DNA from: Asanoa ishikariensis | Lineage (GTDB): Bacteria > Actinomycetota > Actinomycetes > Mycobacteriales > Micromonosporaceae | NCBI RefSeq assembly: GCF_900107455.1 | Contig: NZ_FNQB01000001.1 | Span: 2,418,001 to 2,482,000, forward strand | Length of the DNA stretch: 64,000 bases | Direction of reading: 5' to 3' | In this document: positions 25,140 to 37,113 of the stretch, one piece after another | How the letters are laid out: each line of letters opens with the position of its first letter | Numbering within the stretch: position 1 is the stretch's first letter | Program-made: the position numbers and the translations under genes | Notes under the pieces: generated by a model | The model's input: only the letters and a program-made list of their open reading frames with translations | What the model was told of the DNA's origin: nothing | Database searches by the model: none

Positions 25140-25334
25140 CGTCCTCCTCGCCCCGTTCCGATGGCTGGCTGGTGCTTACTGCATAGACTCCGCGAACGGC
25201 CCACAGGTTGCACACAACCGTCGGGTTATTTGCAGCTTTCTGCCATCTCGGTGCCCCTCGCGGGGGACGCCGCCGTGATCATCGGCAGGCCGGCATCGTA
25301 ACCGGCCCGCACAATGTCGTGGGGACCGGTCCCG

Positions 25335-26741
25335 TCAGAGGCGGGCGCGGGCGGCGCGGATGCGGGCCAGCGTGCGTTCGCGGCCCAGCACCGCCAGGGA
25401 CTCGAACAGCGGCAGGCCCACCGAACGGCCGGTAACCGCCACCCGGACGGGTGCCTGTGCCTTGCCGAGCTTGAGCCCGCGCGCGGCGCCGACCTCTTCG
25501 AGCGTGTTCTTCAGCGTCTCAGCGTCCCAGGAGGGCAGATCCGCGTATGCGGCCGCCGCGCCGTCGAGCAGGTCGGCCGAACCGTCCTTCATGGCCTTCG
25601 CCCACGCCGCGTCATCAAAAGAAGGCTCGTCGAGGAACAGGAAGTCGACGTTGGGCACGATCTCGCTGAGCACCGCCACCCGGGTCTGCGCCAACGGCGC
25701 CACCGCAGCGAACGCCGCCGGGTCGAACGAGGCGGGGTCCCACGGCGGCGCGGGGATCGTCGCGGTGCCGGTCAGCCAGGGCTGGCAGGCCGCGATGAAC
25801 TCGTCGACGGACAGCGCGCGGATGTACTCGCCGTTGAACGCGCGCAGCTTCTTCTCGTCGAAGAACGCGGGGGAGGGGTTGACCTCCTCGAGCCGGAACT
25901 CGTCCTCGATCACCGACCAGGGCACGATCTCCCGGTCGTTGCTCGGCGCCCAGCCCAGCAGCATCAGGTAGTTGCGCATCGCGTCGCGGAGGTAGCCCTC
26001 GTCGCGGTAGGCCTCCAGGGCCACCTTGTCGCGGCGCTTGGAGAGCTTCTGCCGCTTCTCGTTGACCACCACGGGCACGTGGGCCCAGACCGGCGGCTTG
26101 ACGCCGAGCGCGTCCCAGAGCAACTGCTGCTTGGGGGTGTTCGGCAGGTGCTCCTCGGCGCGGATCACGTGCGTGATGCCCATGGTGATGTCGTCGACGA
26201 CGTTGGCCAGCAGGAACACCGGCGAGCCGTCGGCCCGGGCGATCACGAAGTCTTCGATCTTCGCGTTCTCGAAGGTGGGCTCGCCGCGGACCAGGTCGAC
26301 GACCTTCGTCTCGCCCTCGTCCGGCATGCGGAACCGCAGCGCGCGGCCCTCGCCCGGCCCGAGGTTGCGGTCACGGCAGAAGCCGTCATATCCGGAGTAC
26401 GAGTTCCCGGTGCGGGCCTGCACCATCTCCCGCGTGCAGTCGCAGTAGTAGGCCCGGCCGGCGTCGTAGAGCCGGCCGGCGGCGGCGCGCTGCTCGTCGG
26501 CGTTGGCCGACTGGAAGTACGGGCCCTCGTAGCTGTCCCGCTCGATGCCGAGCCAGTCGAGTGCGGAGAGGATGCCCTCGGTCCACTCCGGGCGGTTGCG
26601 TGCGGCGTCGGTGTCTTCGACGCGCAGCACGAACACACCGCCGTGCTGCTTGGCGTAGATCCAGTCCTGCAGCGCCGTCCGGGCGCCGCCGACATGGAAC
26701 ATTCCCGTCGGGGAGGGGGCGAATCGCACGCGTACCGTCAC
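25335..26741 (-). CDS. gltX: Glutamyl-tRNA synthetase
   Basis: 468 residues from GTG 26741. Class I synthetase: the HIGH-equivalent is in [17 protein letters not shown], the zinc-type cysteines are in YYCDC and YDGFC, and the KMSKS-equivalent is KLSKR in [14 protein letters not shown] helical anticodon-binding domain occupies about 320-468. It charges tRNA-Glu; in actinobacteria this enzyme commonly also mischarges tRNA-Gln for GatCAB, which is family knowledge. It stands alone; the MFS gene ends 66 nt upstream on the same strand. Confidence 0.95.
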   Translation of the reverse strand: MTVRVRFAPSPTGMFHVGGARTALQDWIYAKQHGGVFVLRVEDTDAARNRPEWTEGILSALDWLGIERDSYEGPYFQSANADEQRAAAGRLYDAGRAYYCDCTREMVQARTGNSYSGYDGFCRDRNLGPGEGRALRFRMPDEGETKVVDLVRGEPTFENAKIEDFVIARADGSPVFLLANVVDDITMGITHVIRAEEHLPNTPKQQLLWDALGVKPPVWAHVPVVVNEKRQKLSKRRDKVALEAYRDEGYLRDAMRNYLMLLGWAPSNDREIVPWSVIEDEFRLEEVNPSPAFFDEKKLRAFNGEYIRALSVDEFIAACQPWLTGTATIPAPPWDPASFDPAAFAAVAPLAQTRVAVLSEIVPNVDFLFLDEPSFDDAAWAKAMKDGSADLLDGAAAAYADLPSWDAETLKNTLEEVGAARGLKLGKAQAPVRVAVTGRSVGLPLFESLAVLGRERTLARIRAARARL

Positions 26742-26806
26742 GCGCCAAGCCTACGGGCGACGCCCGGCCACCCCGCCACCAGGTTTCCCGCGTGAAATGT
26801 CCGGTT

Positions 26807-28084
26807 CTACGGCACCGAGCGGATCTTGCGCACCAGTACGCTGCCGAGCAACGTCACCACCGCCGTCGCCGCGTACAACGTGGGGTATCCGCCCAGGTAG
26901 ACCACGATCCAGGCGGCGCAGAACGGCCCGAGCGCCTGGGGTGCCGAGTTGGCGATGTTGATCACTCCGAGGTCCTGGCCGCGACTCGTCGCCGCCGGCA
27001 GCACCTGGGTGATCAGTGCCGCGTCGACCGCCAGGTAGGCGCCGTAGCCGGCTCCGAGCAGCACCGCCGCGACCACCGCCGCCGTCCAGACCGGCCAGAT
27101 CGCCAGGATCAGCGCGGCCACGGCCATGATCACGCCGGACCAGATCACGAAGACCTTGCGCCGGCCGGAGCGGTCCGACAGGCGCCCGGCGTACACCGCC
27201 GTGGCCATCATCCCGGCCGTGTAGAGCAGGATCAGGATCAGCAGCCCGCCCTCGGGGTCGGCGTAGTGCACCCCGTCCTCGAGGAAGTAGAGCAGGTAGA
27301 GCGTGCCGAGCGCGTTGCCGACCTGGACGAGGAAGCGGGTGCCCCAGGCCCAGGCGAAGTCCGGGTGGCGGCGCGGGCTGATCCACATGCCCCGGAGGAG
27401 AACTCCCCACGAGAACGGTGGCCGGTGTTCCCGGGGAAGCGGATCGTCGCCGGTGAGGAACGCGAACGGCAGCCCGAGCAGGAGTACGGCGACCGCCACC
27501 GCGACGTAGCCGGAGATGGTGCCGGTGAACACCGTGGTGACCAGCACCGCGCCGATCACCAGGCCGAGTGCCTGGGGGATGCCGGCCCAGCCGGACACCC
27601 CGCCGCGCTGGTCGACCGGCACCCGGTCGGGCAGCGCCGCGGTCAGCGCCGCCAGCATCGCGTTGAAGCAGGCCTGCGCGGCGACCCAAGCGAGCGTGAC
27701 GCCGAGGATCGTCTGCTGCTGCGACAGTGCCAGCAGCGACAGTGCGCCGAGCACCGCGCCGCCGACCGTCCAGACGTGCCGGCGCCCGAAGCGGCGGCCG
27801 CCGACGGTCAGCGTGGTGCGGTCGGAGAACGCGCCGGCGACCGGGTTCGCGATGATCGCGGCCAGCGCGCCGAAGCCCATCGCCCAGGCCAGCGCGGTCT
27901 CCTTGTGGCCCGGTGCGATGTCGGCGACCTGGTTGGGCAGCAGGATCTGGATCGGCGTGAAGAAGGCCATCCAGACGCCGAGGTTGGCCGAGAAGAGCAG
28001 CGCGATCCAACCGCGCCGGACCCGTGCCGTCGGCTCGGCCAGCGCCGCCGGCAGGGCGGACGCCTCCGGGTCAACGGTGGTCAC
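26807..28084 (-). CDS. MFS transporter, probably sugar uptake
   Basis: 425 residues with twelve predicted membrane segments. Loop motifs include GAFSDRTTLTVGGRRFGRRH between helices 2 and 3 and GRLSDRSGRRKVFV in the second half. The GTG start overlaps the beta-glucosidase stop by 14 nt, so the two are one operon. That context suggests uptake of a glucoside or disaccharide split by the partner enzyme, which is inference. It resembles GPH-like and sugar-cation families more than drug exporters. Confidence 0.87.
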   Translation of the reverse strand: MTTVDPEASALPAALAEPTARVRRGWIALLFSANLGVWMAFFTPIQILLPNQVADIAPGHKETALAWAMGFGALAAIIANPVAGAFSDRTTLTVGGRRFGRRHVWTVGGAVLGALSLLALSQQQTILGVTLAWVAAQACFNAMLAALTAALPDRVPVDQRGGVSGWAGIPQALGLVIGAVLVTTVFTGTISGYVAVAVAVLLLGLPFAFLTGDDPLPREHRPPFSWGVLLRGMWISPRRHPDFAWAWGTRFLVQVGNALGTLYLLYFLEDGVHYADPEGGLLILILLYTAGMMATAVYAGRLSDRSGRRKVFVIWSGVIMAVAALILAIWPVWTAAVVAAVLLGAGYGAYLAVDAALITQVLPAATSRGQDLGVINIANSAPQALGPFCAAWIVVYLGGYPTLYAATAVVTLLGSVLVRKIRSVP

Positions 28085-29387
28085 GGATGCGCTCCCGCAG
28101 CCATTCGAAGGAGCTCTTCGGCGTACGCGCCTGCGTATCGAAGTCGACGTGCACCAGCCCGAACCGCTTGGTGAACCCCTCGGCCCACTCCCAGTTGTCC
28201 AGCAGCGACCAGACGAAGTAGCCGCGCACGTCGACCCCGTCGGCCTGGGCGTCGCGCAGGGCGGCCAGGTGAGCGTCGAGGTAGGCGATCCGGTCGGGGT
28301 CTTCGCAGGTGCCGTCAGAAGAGACCACGTCGTCGTACGCGCAGCCGCTCTCGGTGATGTAGATCGGCGGCAGTTTTCGGCCGTAGCGACCGTGCAGGGT
28401 CACCAGCAGCTCGCGCAGCCCGTCCGGGGCCACCGGCCAGCCGAACGCCGTGGTCGGGTAGCCGTCCAGCGGCACCATCTCGAACGGCAGCGGGCTGCCG
28501 TCCTCCGGGCCGCGTACGCCGGTCGGGTTGTAGTAGTTGACGCCGAGCGCGTCGATCGGCGCGGCGATCACGTCGAGATCGCCGTCGCGGACCACCGAGA
28601 GGTCGGCGGCACCCTCGGGGTAGCCGAGGCCGAACAGCGGGTCGGTGAAGACCCGGTTGTGCAACGCGTCGTACGCCGTCGCGGCGGCCAGGTCGGCGGC
28701 CGAGCCGGACACCGGCCGCGCGGGCGAGTAGTTGTTGGCGATCGCCACCGGACTGCCGGAGTGGTCGCGCAGCGCGGCCACCGCGAGCCCGTGCCCGAGG
28801 AGCTGGTGGTGCGCCACGGGGAACGCCTCGAACAGGAGCTGCTCGCCCGGCGCGTGTGTGCCCAGCGCGTAGCCGAGCGACATGTGCACGAACGGCTCGT
28901 TGAGCGTGATCCACATCCGCACGCGGTCACCGAGCCGCTGCGAGACCAGCGCGGCGTACTCGCCGAACCGGTGTGCGGTCTCGCGGTCGAGCCAGCCGCC
29001 GCGATCCTGGAGGCTCTGCGGAAGGTCCCAGTGGAAGAGCGTGGCGACCGGCGCGATGCCGGCGTCGAGCAGCCCGTCGACGAGGCGCTCGTAGTAGTCG
29101 AGGCCCGCCGCGTTGGCCGGCCCGGTGCCGTCGGGCTGGATCCGGGGCCAGGCGATCGAGAACCGGTACGCGCCGACGCCGAGCTCCCGCATCAGCGCGA
29201 TGTCCTCGGGAAAGCGGTGGTAGGAGTCGGTCGCTACCGCGCCGGTGGTCCCGTCGACGATACGGCCCGGTGTCGCGCTGAAGGTGTCCCAGATCGACGC
29301 GCCCCGGCCGTCTTCGGTGGTAGCACCCTCGACCTGGTGCGCCGAGGTCGACACTCCCCAGAGGAACCCGCCTGGCAGCTCCGGCAT
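28071..29387 (-). CDS. Family 1 beta-glucosidase
   Basis: 438 residues, the usual GH1 size, with no signal peptide, so cytoplasmic. The start FLWGVSTSAHQVEGA, acid/base Glu164 in TLNEPF, nucleophile Glu346 in YITESG and WSLLDNWEWAEG are all present. It hydrolyses beta-linked glucosides taken up by the MFS transporter encoded next. A perfect TTACCGGCCGGTAA palindrome 26 nt upstream of the ATG suggests repression by a LacI- or TetR-type regulator not encoded here. Confidence 0.95.
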   Translation of the reverse strand: MPELPGGFLWGVSTSAHQVEGATTEDGRGASIWDTFSATPGRIVDGTTGAVATDSYHRFPEDIALMRELGVGAYRFSIAWPRIQPDGTGPANAAGLDYYERLVDGLLDAGIAPVATLFHWDLPQSLQDRGGWLDRETAHRFGEYAALVSQRLGDRVRMWITLNEPFVHMSLGYALGTHAPGEQLLFEAFPVAHHQLLGHGLAVAALRDHSGSPVAIANNYSPARPVSGSAADLAAATAYDALHNRVFTDPLFGLGYPEGAADLSVVRDGDLDVIAAPIDALGVNYYNPTGVRGPEDGSPLPFEMVPLDGYPTTAFGWPVAPDGLRELLVTLHGRYGRKLPPIYITESGCAYDDVVSSDGTCEDPDRIAYLDAHLAALRDAQADGVDVRGYFVWSLLDNWEWAEGFTKRFGLVHVDFDTQARTPKSSFEWLRERIRDHR

Positions 29388-29412
29388 CAGCTTCCGCGCC
29401 TCCTAGGTAGCG

Positions 29413-29426
29413 TTACCGGCCGGTAA
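29413..29426. promoter_or_regulatory. Palindromic operator upstream of the beta-glucosidase
   Basis: TTACCGGCCGGTAA is a perfect 14-bp palindrome located 26-39 nt before the beta-glucosidase ATG, where a repressor would block the promoter. The regulator is not adjacent. Confidence 0.65.
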
Positions 29427-29457
29427 GCCGAAACTGGCTCGGACTGTAACCCCCGTC

Positions 29458-30519
29458 TCACCCGCCAGTCGAGAGGTTCGCTTCGATCAAGCTTTGGGCC
29501 GCCCGGCGTACCGTCGCCGGGATCGTCCCGAAGTACCTGATCTCGCCTGTGTCGGGCTCCCAGACACCCCGCACCCACCCGTCGACGACGACGGTGGGTG
29601 AGATCCAGCCCTGCGGCCGCGACACGTCGGCCTTGTGCCCCGCGGCGCCGATCTGCTCGAGTTGCCGGGTGCTTCCGGTGATGTACGGGTCGAAGGCCGG
29701 CAGGAGCGCGACCTCTCGCGCGCCCTTCTTGGTGAGCCCGGCGAGGTGCTCGGCCGGTAGGCGCATGGCTGTGCCGTCGACGTCGACCGTCGCGAGGCCT
29801 TCGAGTCGTTGGAACGACTTCTTGGCCAGGGCCGGCGTGAGGTCGAACCAGCGGGCGAACTCCTCGGGGGTGGCCGGGCCGTACGCGCCGAGGTAGTCCC
29901 TTGCCAGCCGGTCGATCGCGGCGTCGGTCTCCACGGGCTCCCAGTCGCCGAGCCAGCGGCGGGGCGCGACGAAGGTGACGTTGCGTCCGCGCGGCGGCCC
30001 GGAGCAGAGCTGCCCGCGGAAGGCGGCCGGCTTGAGGATGGTGCCGAAGCCATGGGTCAGCCGGTCCTTGAGCTCCTGGTGGCCGGTCGCCTCGATGATC
30101 GCGTCGGCGAGCTCCTCGCGGGTCAGTGGTTCGTCGGTCAACACGTCCGGCAGCGCGGTCAGGATGTCGCTCATCTGTGCGGCGGTCACCCCGTTGTACC
30201 TGAGCCACGAGTTGGTCTTGTCCCGCGTGCGCGTCGACATGGCCGCCACCCAGTGCGGGAAGTCGTCGGCCGGGAGCAGGTGCAGGGTGCCGCGGGCGGC
30301 CCAGGTGCGGACCAGGGTGCGGCGTTCGTACAACAGGTGGTCGATTCTTGCGGGTTTCGTGGTGCGCAGCGCGGTCGCGGTGACCGCGGACGCCGCCACC
30401 TGGGCGTGGACGCCCACGACCCGGCGCGCCACGGCGACCGGGTCGGCCGCCTTCTCGTCCGCCAGGTGATGCCGGCGCATCCGCCACCGCAGAACCTGCT
30501 CCCAACCGACGGTGGTCAT
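29458..30519 (-). CDS. HTH_42 (AlkZ/YcaQ-like) winged-helix protein
   Basis: 353 residues from the ATG at 30517-30519, which has GGGAGG upstream; the longer frame adds 11 codons without a site. It shows the tandem winged-helix family layout: VVGVHAQVAASAV near 34-46, TWAARGTLHLLP near 74, a third winged helix near 200-250, and a beta-barrel tail with DGWVRGVW. Some relatives (AlkZ, AlkX) unhook DNA crosslinks or alkylated bases using a QxQ or QxD motif. Here the equivalent reads HAQVA, so glycosylase activity is uncertain. Confidence 0.82.
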   Translation of the reverse strand: MTTVGWEQVLRWRMRRHHLADEKAADPVAVARRVVGVHAQVAASAVTATALRTTKPARIDHLLYERRTLVRTWAARGTLHLLPADDFPHWVAAMSTRTRDKTNSWLRYNGVTAAQMSDILTALPDVLTDEPLTREELADAIIEATGHQELKDRLTHGFGTILKPAAFRGQLCSGPPRGRNVTFVAPRRWLGDWEPVETDAAIDRLARDYLGAYGPATPEEFARWFDLTPALAKKSFQRLEGLATVDVDGTAMRLPAEHLAGLTKKGAREVALLPAFDPYITGSTRQLEQIGAAGHKADVSRPQGWISPTVVVDGWVRGVWEPDTGEIRYFGTIPATVRRAAQSLIEANLSTGG

Positions 30520-30644
30520 GCGTCCTCCCGGTGGCGTTGTGTGAGTAACCACTTTAACCGGTTACGGCGGCGGCTGGCTGCCGAAAAAGCATTCGCAAAG
30601 CGATCACTGTGAAAGTCGGGCCAACGTCCTAACAGGAGGTCCCA

Positions 30645-31058
30645 GTGATACGGAAAGCCCTGAGCGTCGGTCTGGCCGGTGTGCTGATCGCGCTGTTCAC
30701 CGCCGTCGTGGCGCCAGCGCCGGCGCAGGCGGCCGGTACGCCCTCGACGTCGCCGAAAGTGATTCCCGAGGTCACGAGCGAGGTGAATCCGCCCTGCCGG
30801 GACGGGTATGCCTGCGCCCACGTGCTCGGCGACTCGGTCGGCAACTACCGGTACATCTTCAGGTTCTACACGTACAACACGTACAACCTGAACGGCTGGA
30901 CCAACTGGGGCTATGCGATCAACCGCCAGACCAACGGCGCGTCGATGAGGCTGCTCAACCAGAGCGGCGGCCTGATCCTGTGTGTTCCGCCGAAAAACCA
31001 GCCGCTGGTGGACTGGTATCCGGTCTGGAAGATCCAGCTGAGCCCGACTCCCTGCTAG
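30645..31058 (+). CDS. Small secreted protein, possibly I36 inhibitor-like
   Basis: 137 residues from GTG 30645 after AGGAGG. A signal peptide ends at APAQAA (about residue 30). The mature part of about 107 residues has four cysteines (CRDGYAC, ILC, final C), likely two disulphides, and an aromatic-rich middle (YRYIFRFYTYNTYNLNGW). The CxDGYxC opening and beta-rich content resemble the peptidase-inhibitor I36/crystallin-like secreted proteins of actinobacteria, but the match is loose. A strong terminator follows. Confidence 0.75.
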   Translation: MIRKALSVGLAGVLIALFTAVVAPAPAQAAGTPSTSPKVIPEVTSEVNPPCRDGYACAHVLGDSVGNYRYIFRFYTYNTYNLNGWTNWGYAINRQTNGASMRLLNQSGGLILCVPPKNQPLVDWYPVWKIQLSPTPC

Positions 31059-31067
31059 CAACGCCAC

Positions 31068-31098
31068 CGGGTGGGCGAGGATCTTCCTCGCCCACCCG
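31068..31098. terminator. Perfect 14-bp hairpin terminator
   Basis: Arms CGGGTGGGCGAGGA (31068-31081) and TCCTCGCCCACCCG (31085-31098) enclose the loop TCT, 10 nt after the stop of the secreted-protein gene. Confidence 0.8.
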
Positions 31099-31126
31099 CT
31101 CGCGCGCGGGATCTACCCTCGTCGAC

Positions 31127-31462
31127 ATGAGGGGGACCTGGCTAGTGACCATCATCGCGACGGTCGGGCTGTTGCTCGTCGCCGGTCTGCGCTCGGTTCG
31201 GCGGCGTCGCCGGGCCCGCCTGTCGGCTTTGGATCAGGCCCGGCGCGCGACACGCGAGATTCGCCGCGACAACCGCAACCGGCGGGGCGGTCGCATGCGC
31301 GGCGACGGGAAGCACTTCGGCCGCACGAAAATCAACAAGTACGGCGACGAGCGGCATTCGGACCCGTCCAGCGGGGATTACTCGGACCCCGGCGGCGGGT
31401 ACTCGGACTCCGGCGGTGGCGGCTCCTCCGACTCCGGCGGCTCGGGCGGTGGGAGCTACTAG
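31127..31462 (+). CDS. Membrane-anchored protein with Gly/Ser/Asp tail
   Basis: 111 residues from the ATG at 31127. One N-terminal hydrophobic helix (LVTIIATVGLLLVAGL) is followed by a very basic region (VRRRRRARL). The last 40 residues are a low-complexity Gly-Ser-Asp tail with repeated YSDPGGGYSDSGGGG units. No catalytic motif. The basic stretch after the helix places the tail in the cytoplasm. It is a plausible real gene with no assignable function. Confidence 0.6.
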   Translation: MRGTWLVTIIATVGLLLVAGLRSVRRRRRARLSALDQARRATREIRRDNRNRRGGRMRGDGKHFGRTKINKYGDERHSDPSSGDYSDPGGGYSDSGGGGSSDSGGSGGGSY

Positions 31463-31486
31463 CCGCGATCTGCGACGCTCCTATGT

Positions 31487-32053
31487 GTGGACACGTTGAT
31501 CGCTCAGTTGCCGGTCCTGATCGGCGTCCTGATCGGGACCCTCGGGACCATCGCGGCCACCACGCTGACCGATCGGTCACGGTGGCGGCGGACGGTGTCG
31601 GTCCGCTGGGACGAACGACGTCTCGACGCGTACGTGGCGTACGCCTCCGCGGTCAAGGAGATCCACGCTCTGCTGTTCCGGATCACCGCTGACGACCGGC
31701 CCGGGTCCCTGTCCCATCGCATCGACCGCGACGCCGGGCTGGCGCTGCTGGCCGAGGCCGACGCCGCGCGCACCAAGGCCTGGGAGAAGGTGCTCATGCT
31801 GGGCGACGCCGCCGCTGTCACGGCCGCGCGCGACTGGCGCCAGGCGGTCCGCAAGCTGGAGTTCTTCGCGTTGGGCATCGCCACCGACTGGGAGCGATGG
31901 GACGGCGCGGTGCGCGACGTGGACGACGCGCGGGACCGCTTCTACGTCGCCGCCCGCGCGAGCCTGACGGTGGGCGGTGGAAGCGTCGCCCAGTCGCCCT
32001 GGCTGGCCGAGGTCAAGCTCGCCCCGGAGCAGCGCGAACCGTCGAACGGCTAG
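31487..32053 (+). CDS. Membrane-anchored helical hypothetical protein
   Basis: 188 residues from GTG 31487. A single N-terminal hydrophobic helix (LPVLIGVLIGTLGTIAATTL) precedes a long amphipathic helical domain with RRLDAYVAYASAVKEIHALL and a charged, aromatic C-terminal half (ATDWERWDGAVRDVDDARDRFY). This one-helix plus helical-bundle layout recurs in uncharacterised actinobacterial proteins. No enzyme motif. It may be co-transcribed with the gene 24 nt upstream. Confidence 0.7.
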   Translation: MDTLIAQLPVLIGVLIGTLGTIAATTLTDRSRWRRTVSVRWDERRLDAYVAYASAVKEIHALLFRITADDRPGSLSHRIDRDAGLALLAEADAARTKAWEKVLMLGDAAAVTAARDWRQAVRKLEFFALGIATDWERWDGAVRDVDDARDRFYVAARASLTVGGGSVAQSPWLAEVKLAPEQREPSNG

Positions 32054-32175
32054 CGCTTCCGACGACGCCGCAGGAAGAGGGCGGCCGCCGCGAGGGCGCC
32101 GAGGATGGTCCAGTCGCCGGCCACGGTGGCCTCCGGCAACGGCACGGTCGGGTTCGGCGGGCGTGGAGGTTCCAT
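32050..32175 (-). CDS. Tiny single-helix membrane peptide with LPxxT-helix-Arg layout
   Basis: 41 residues, below the usual size for ORF callers. An ATG at 32173-32175 preceded by AGGGA gives a Pro-rich head, then LPEAT, a hydrophobic stretch (ILGALAAAALFL) and the tail RRRRKR. The order LPxxT, helix, basic tail imitates a sortase sorting signal, but no room exists for a secreted domain or signal peptide. It overlaps the upstream plus-strand gene by 4 nt at the 3' ends. Coding is plausible, not proven. Confidence 0.4.
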   Translation of the reverse strand: MEPPRPPNPTVPLPEATVAGDWTILGALAAAALFLRRRRKR

Positions 32176-32242
32176 TCCCTGACGGTACCGATCGCGATCA
32201 ATGGGGAGGCGCCTCAGAGCGGCGCCCTCCCCAACGCGGATG

Positions 32243-33622
32243 TCACGGGACGATGCGGGTCCCCGGGGTGTCGCCGGGCAGGCGCGACGAGTTGTTCTCG
32301 AACGGTGGCACGGGCGTGCTGCCCAACAAGGACCCGTCCGCCGCGTACGCCGTCACCGTCGCCTGCTGGTCCGGTGGCACGGCGGTCGTGCCGAACCCTG
32401 ACCCGTCCAAGGTGACCGGCACAGGTGACCCGCCGCCGGCCGTCATCGCCGCCCGGGCCGTGCCGGTCGGGGTCGCCACCAGCACCCGGTCGGTCCGCCC
32501 GTCACCGCCCTCGGCCCGCAGCCGCCAGGCGATCGGCCGAAGCTCCGCGCCCGCGGCCGGCAGCAGCAACCGCAGATCGGTGCGGCTGCTCGTCGCAGAG
32601 CCGTGCAGGGCGTACGCGACCACCCCGCCCCCCGAGGGCTGCACCGTGAGCAGCACGGCCGCCTGCCCGTTCACCGAGCCCGACCAGCGGAGCCGGACAG
32701 TGGTCCCGGACGCCGGCAGGTGGCTGTCCGTGAGCGCGAGCCGGACGAAGCTGGTCAGGATCGCGGGGTCCGGCGCCGGTCCGCGGCTGCCGACCACCGC
32801 CGAGGCGAGCTGGCCGGCCGGCGGCTCGAACGGGTCGCCGTCCGCCGACGAACCCCAGCCACCGAAGACGGCGCCCGAGTAGACCACCGACGAACCCCGG
32901 GTGACCCGGGCGTCCAGGCCGGGCGGCAGCGGCGCGGGCGGCAGGAGCACGACACCGACCCCGCCCCCGTCCGATCGGGCCAACTCCCGCCGCTCCACCA
33001 CCCCACGAGCCGCATAGCGAGGATCGCCGCTGATCGTGACAGTGGTGTCCGGCGGCCCGATGACCAGGGCGTATCCACCCCGTTGCCCGTCCACCTGCGA
33101 CAGCGTGACGACCGGGTCGCCGGCATCCTGGTTGCCGGCGTACGTCATCTCCGAGGGCGCGGCGCCGGCCGGGCCGTCGTACCAGATCAGCTCCCAGCTC
33201 GTGACGAACCCGAACCGCAGCGGTACGAGCACGAGCGCGACCCGGCGGCCCGGCGCGTCGCTGGCGTACAGCACCTTGATCCGTTCGCGTCCCGCCACCG
33301 CCCAGAAACCGTCCGGGTCCTGTAGGCCCGTGACCCGGTCACGGAACGCCGCCACCCAGGCGGTGTCGCCCGTCAGCGAACCCCGCGGCGGCGCGGACGC
33401 CAGCGCCGACCAGGGTGACGCGAGCGCGATGCCGGGCGCCCATCCGGGCAACGGCACCACGTTGGTCTGCACCCCGACCGCGGCGGCCACCACCACGGCC
33501 AGGGCCGTCCGACGGACGCGGCGGGTCCGCCGGCGAAGCCGCTCGCGCCGGGCGAACCCCGGCCAGGGGTCCTCGGGCGCCGAGATCGTGGCAGCGGCCT
33601 GGCGCAGCGTGTCGGTCAGCAT
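32243..33622 (-). CDS. Membrane protein partner of the ECF sigma factor
   Basis: 459 residues from the ATG at 33620-33622. A cytoplasmic head of about 45 residues (FARRERLRRRTRRVRR) precedes one membrane helix (about 44-62), and the remainder is a large extracytoplasmic beta-rich domain with PGRRVALVLVPLRFG. The gene overlaps the sigma-factor stop by 7 nt. By position it should be an anti-sigma factor or sigma-linked sensor; it lacks a zinc-binding HxxxCxxC motif, so if it is an anti-sigma factor it is of another class. Confidence 0.75.
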   Translation of the reverse strand: MLTDTLRQAAATISAPEDPWPGFARRERLRRRTRRVRRTALAVVVAAAVGVQTNVVPLPGWAPGIALASPWSALASAPPRGSLTGDTAWVAAFRDRVTGLQDPDGFWAVAGRERIKVLYASDAPGRRVALVLVPLRFGFVTSWELIWYDGPAGAAPSEMTYAGNQDAGDPVVTLSQVDGQRGGYALVIGPPDTTVTISGDPRYAARGVVERRELARSDGGGVGVVLLPPAPLPPGLDARVTRGSSVVYSGAVFGGWGSSADGDPFEPPAGQLASAVVGSRGPAPDPAILTSFVRLALTDSHLPASGTTVRLRWSGSVNGQAAVLLTVQPSGGGVVAYALHGSATSSRTDLRLLLPAAGAELRPIAWRLRAEGGDGRTDRVLVATPTGTARAAMTAGGGSPVPVTLDGSGFGTTAVPPDQQATVTAYAADGSLLGSTPVPPFENNSSRLPGDTPGTRIVP

Positions 33623-34119
33623 GGGTCCTCCTGCAGTTGTGCCGGTGCCTCGTGGGCGAAGTCGAGTCGCAGCCGGGCCAGCCCGCGCGACGCCTGGCTC
33701 TTCACGGAGCCGACGGAACAGCCGAGGACGCGGGCGGTGTCCGCCTCGCTCAGGTCCTCGAAGTAGCGGAGCACCAGGATCGCCTGGGTCCGCGGCGGTA
33801 GCCGCCGCAGCGCCGCGAGGAGCTGTTGTCGCTGCTCGACCTGGAGGTAGGCATCGGAGCCCGCCACCGCATCGGAAGCGACCAGCGGCACCTCGATCGC
33901 CCGGCGCCGCCGCCACCACGAGGTCGCGGTGTTCACCATGACCCGGCGCACGTAGATCAACGGTGTGTCGATCCGGGCCCAGCGCCGGTGCGTCTTCTCG
34001 AGCGCCGACTGGACCAGGTCCTCGGCCGTGCCGCGGTCTCCGGTCAGCAGGTACGCCGTCCGCAGCAGCGGCGCCCACTGGTCCCGGACGAACTGCCGGA
34101 ACCGTTCCTCGTCATCCAC
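33616..34119 (-). CDS. SigE-family ECF RNA polymerase sigma factor
   Basis: 167 residues from GTG 34119. Region 2 contains RTAYLLTGDRGTAEDLVQSAL and WARIDTPLIYVRRVM. Region 4 contains LPPRTQAILVLRYFEDLSEADTA and the recognition helix LGCSVGSVKSQASRGLARLR. It directs RNA polymerase to a stress-type regulon under the likely control of the overlapping downstream membrane protein. It lies just downstream of the aceE terminator. Confidence 0.93.
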   Translation of the reverse strand: MDDEERFRQFVRDQWAPLLRTAYLLTGDRGTAEDLVQSALEKTHRRWARIDTPLIYVRRVMVNTATSWWRRRRAIEVPLVASDAVAGSDAYLQVEQRQQLLAALRRLPPRTQAILVLRYFEDLSEADTARVLGCSVGSVKSQASRGLARLRLDFAHEAPAQLQEDPC

Positions 34120-34164
34120 GGGAGGTAGACGCCACGCACACGCGAAAGGTTGAGTCGCGAAAAA

Positions 34165-34191
34165 GGGCGCCCCGCACGAAGCGGGGCGCCC
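34165..34191 (-). terminator. Terminator of aceE
   Basis: A perfect 11-bp stem, GGGCGCCCCGC with loop ACGAA, located 17 nt beyond the aceE stop. In the minus-strand transcript the stem is followed by TTTTTCG, giving a short U-run typical of intrinsic termination. Confidence 0.88.
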
Positions 34192-34208
34192 TCAGCAAAC
34201 CAGCAACC

Positions 34209-36965
<2,757 letters not shown>

Positions 36966-37113
36966 TCCTCAGATTGTGGGGACGACTGACATTTCGGAGC
37001 CAAGTGTCCCGGGTGTGGGATTCGTCTCCAACGCCATACTGCCCCGTTTCTCATTCCGGCGTCACGTCGCGTATGGCCAGACGCGACACTCGACACACAT
37101 ACCAACCGGTAAC

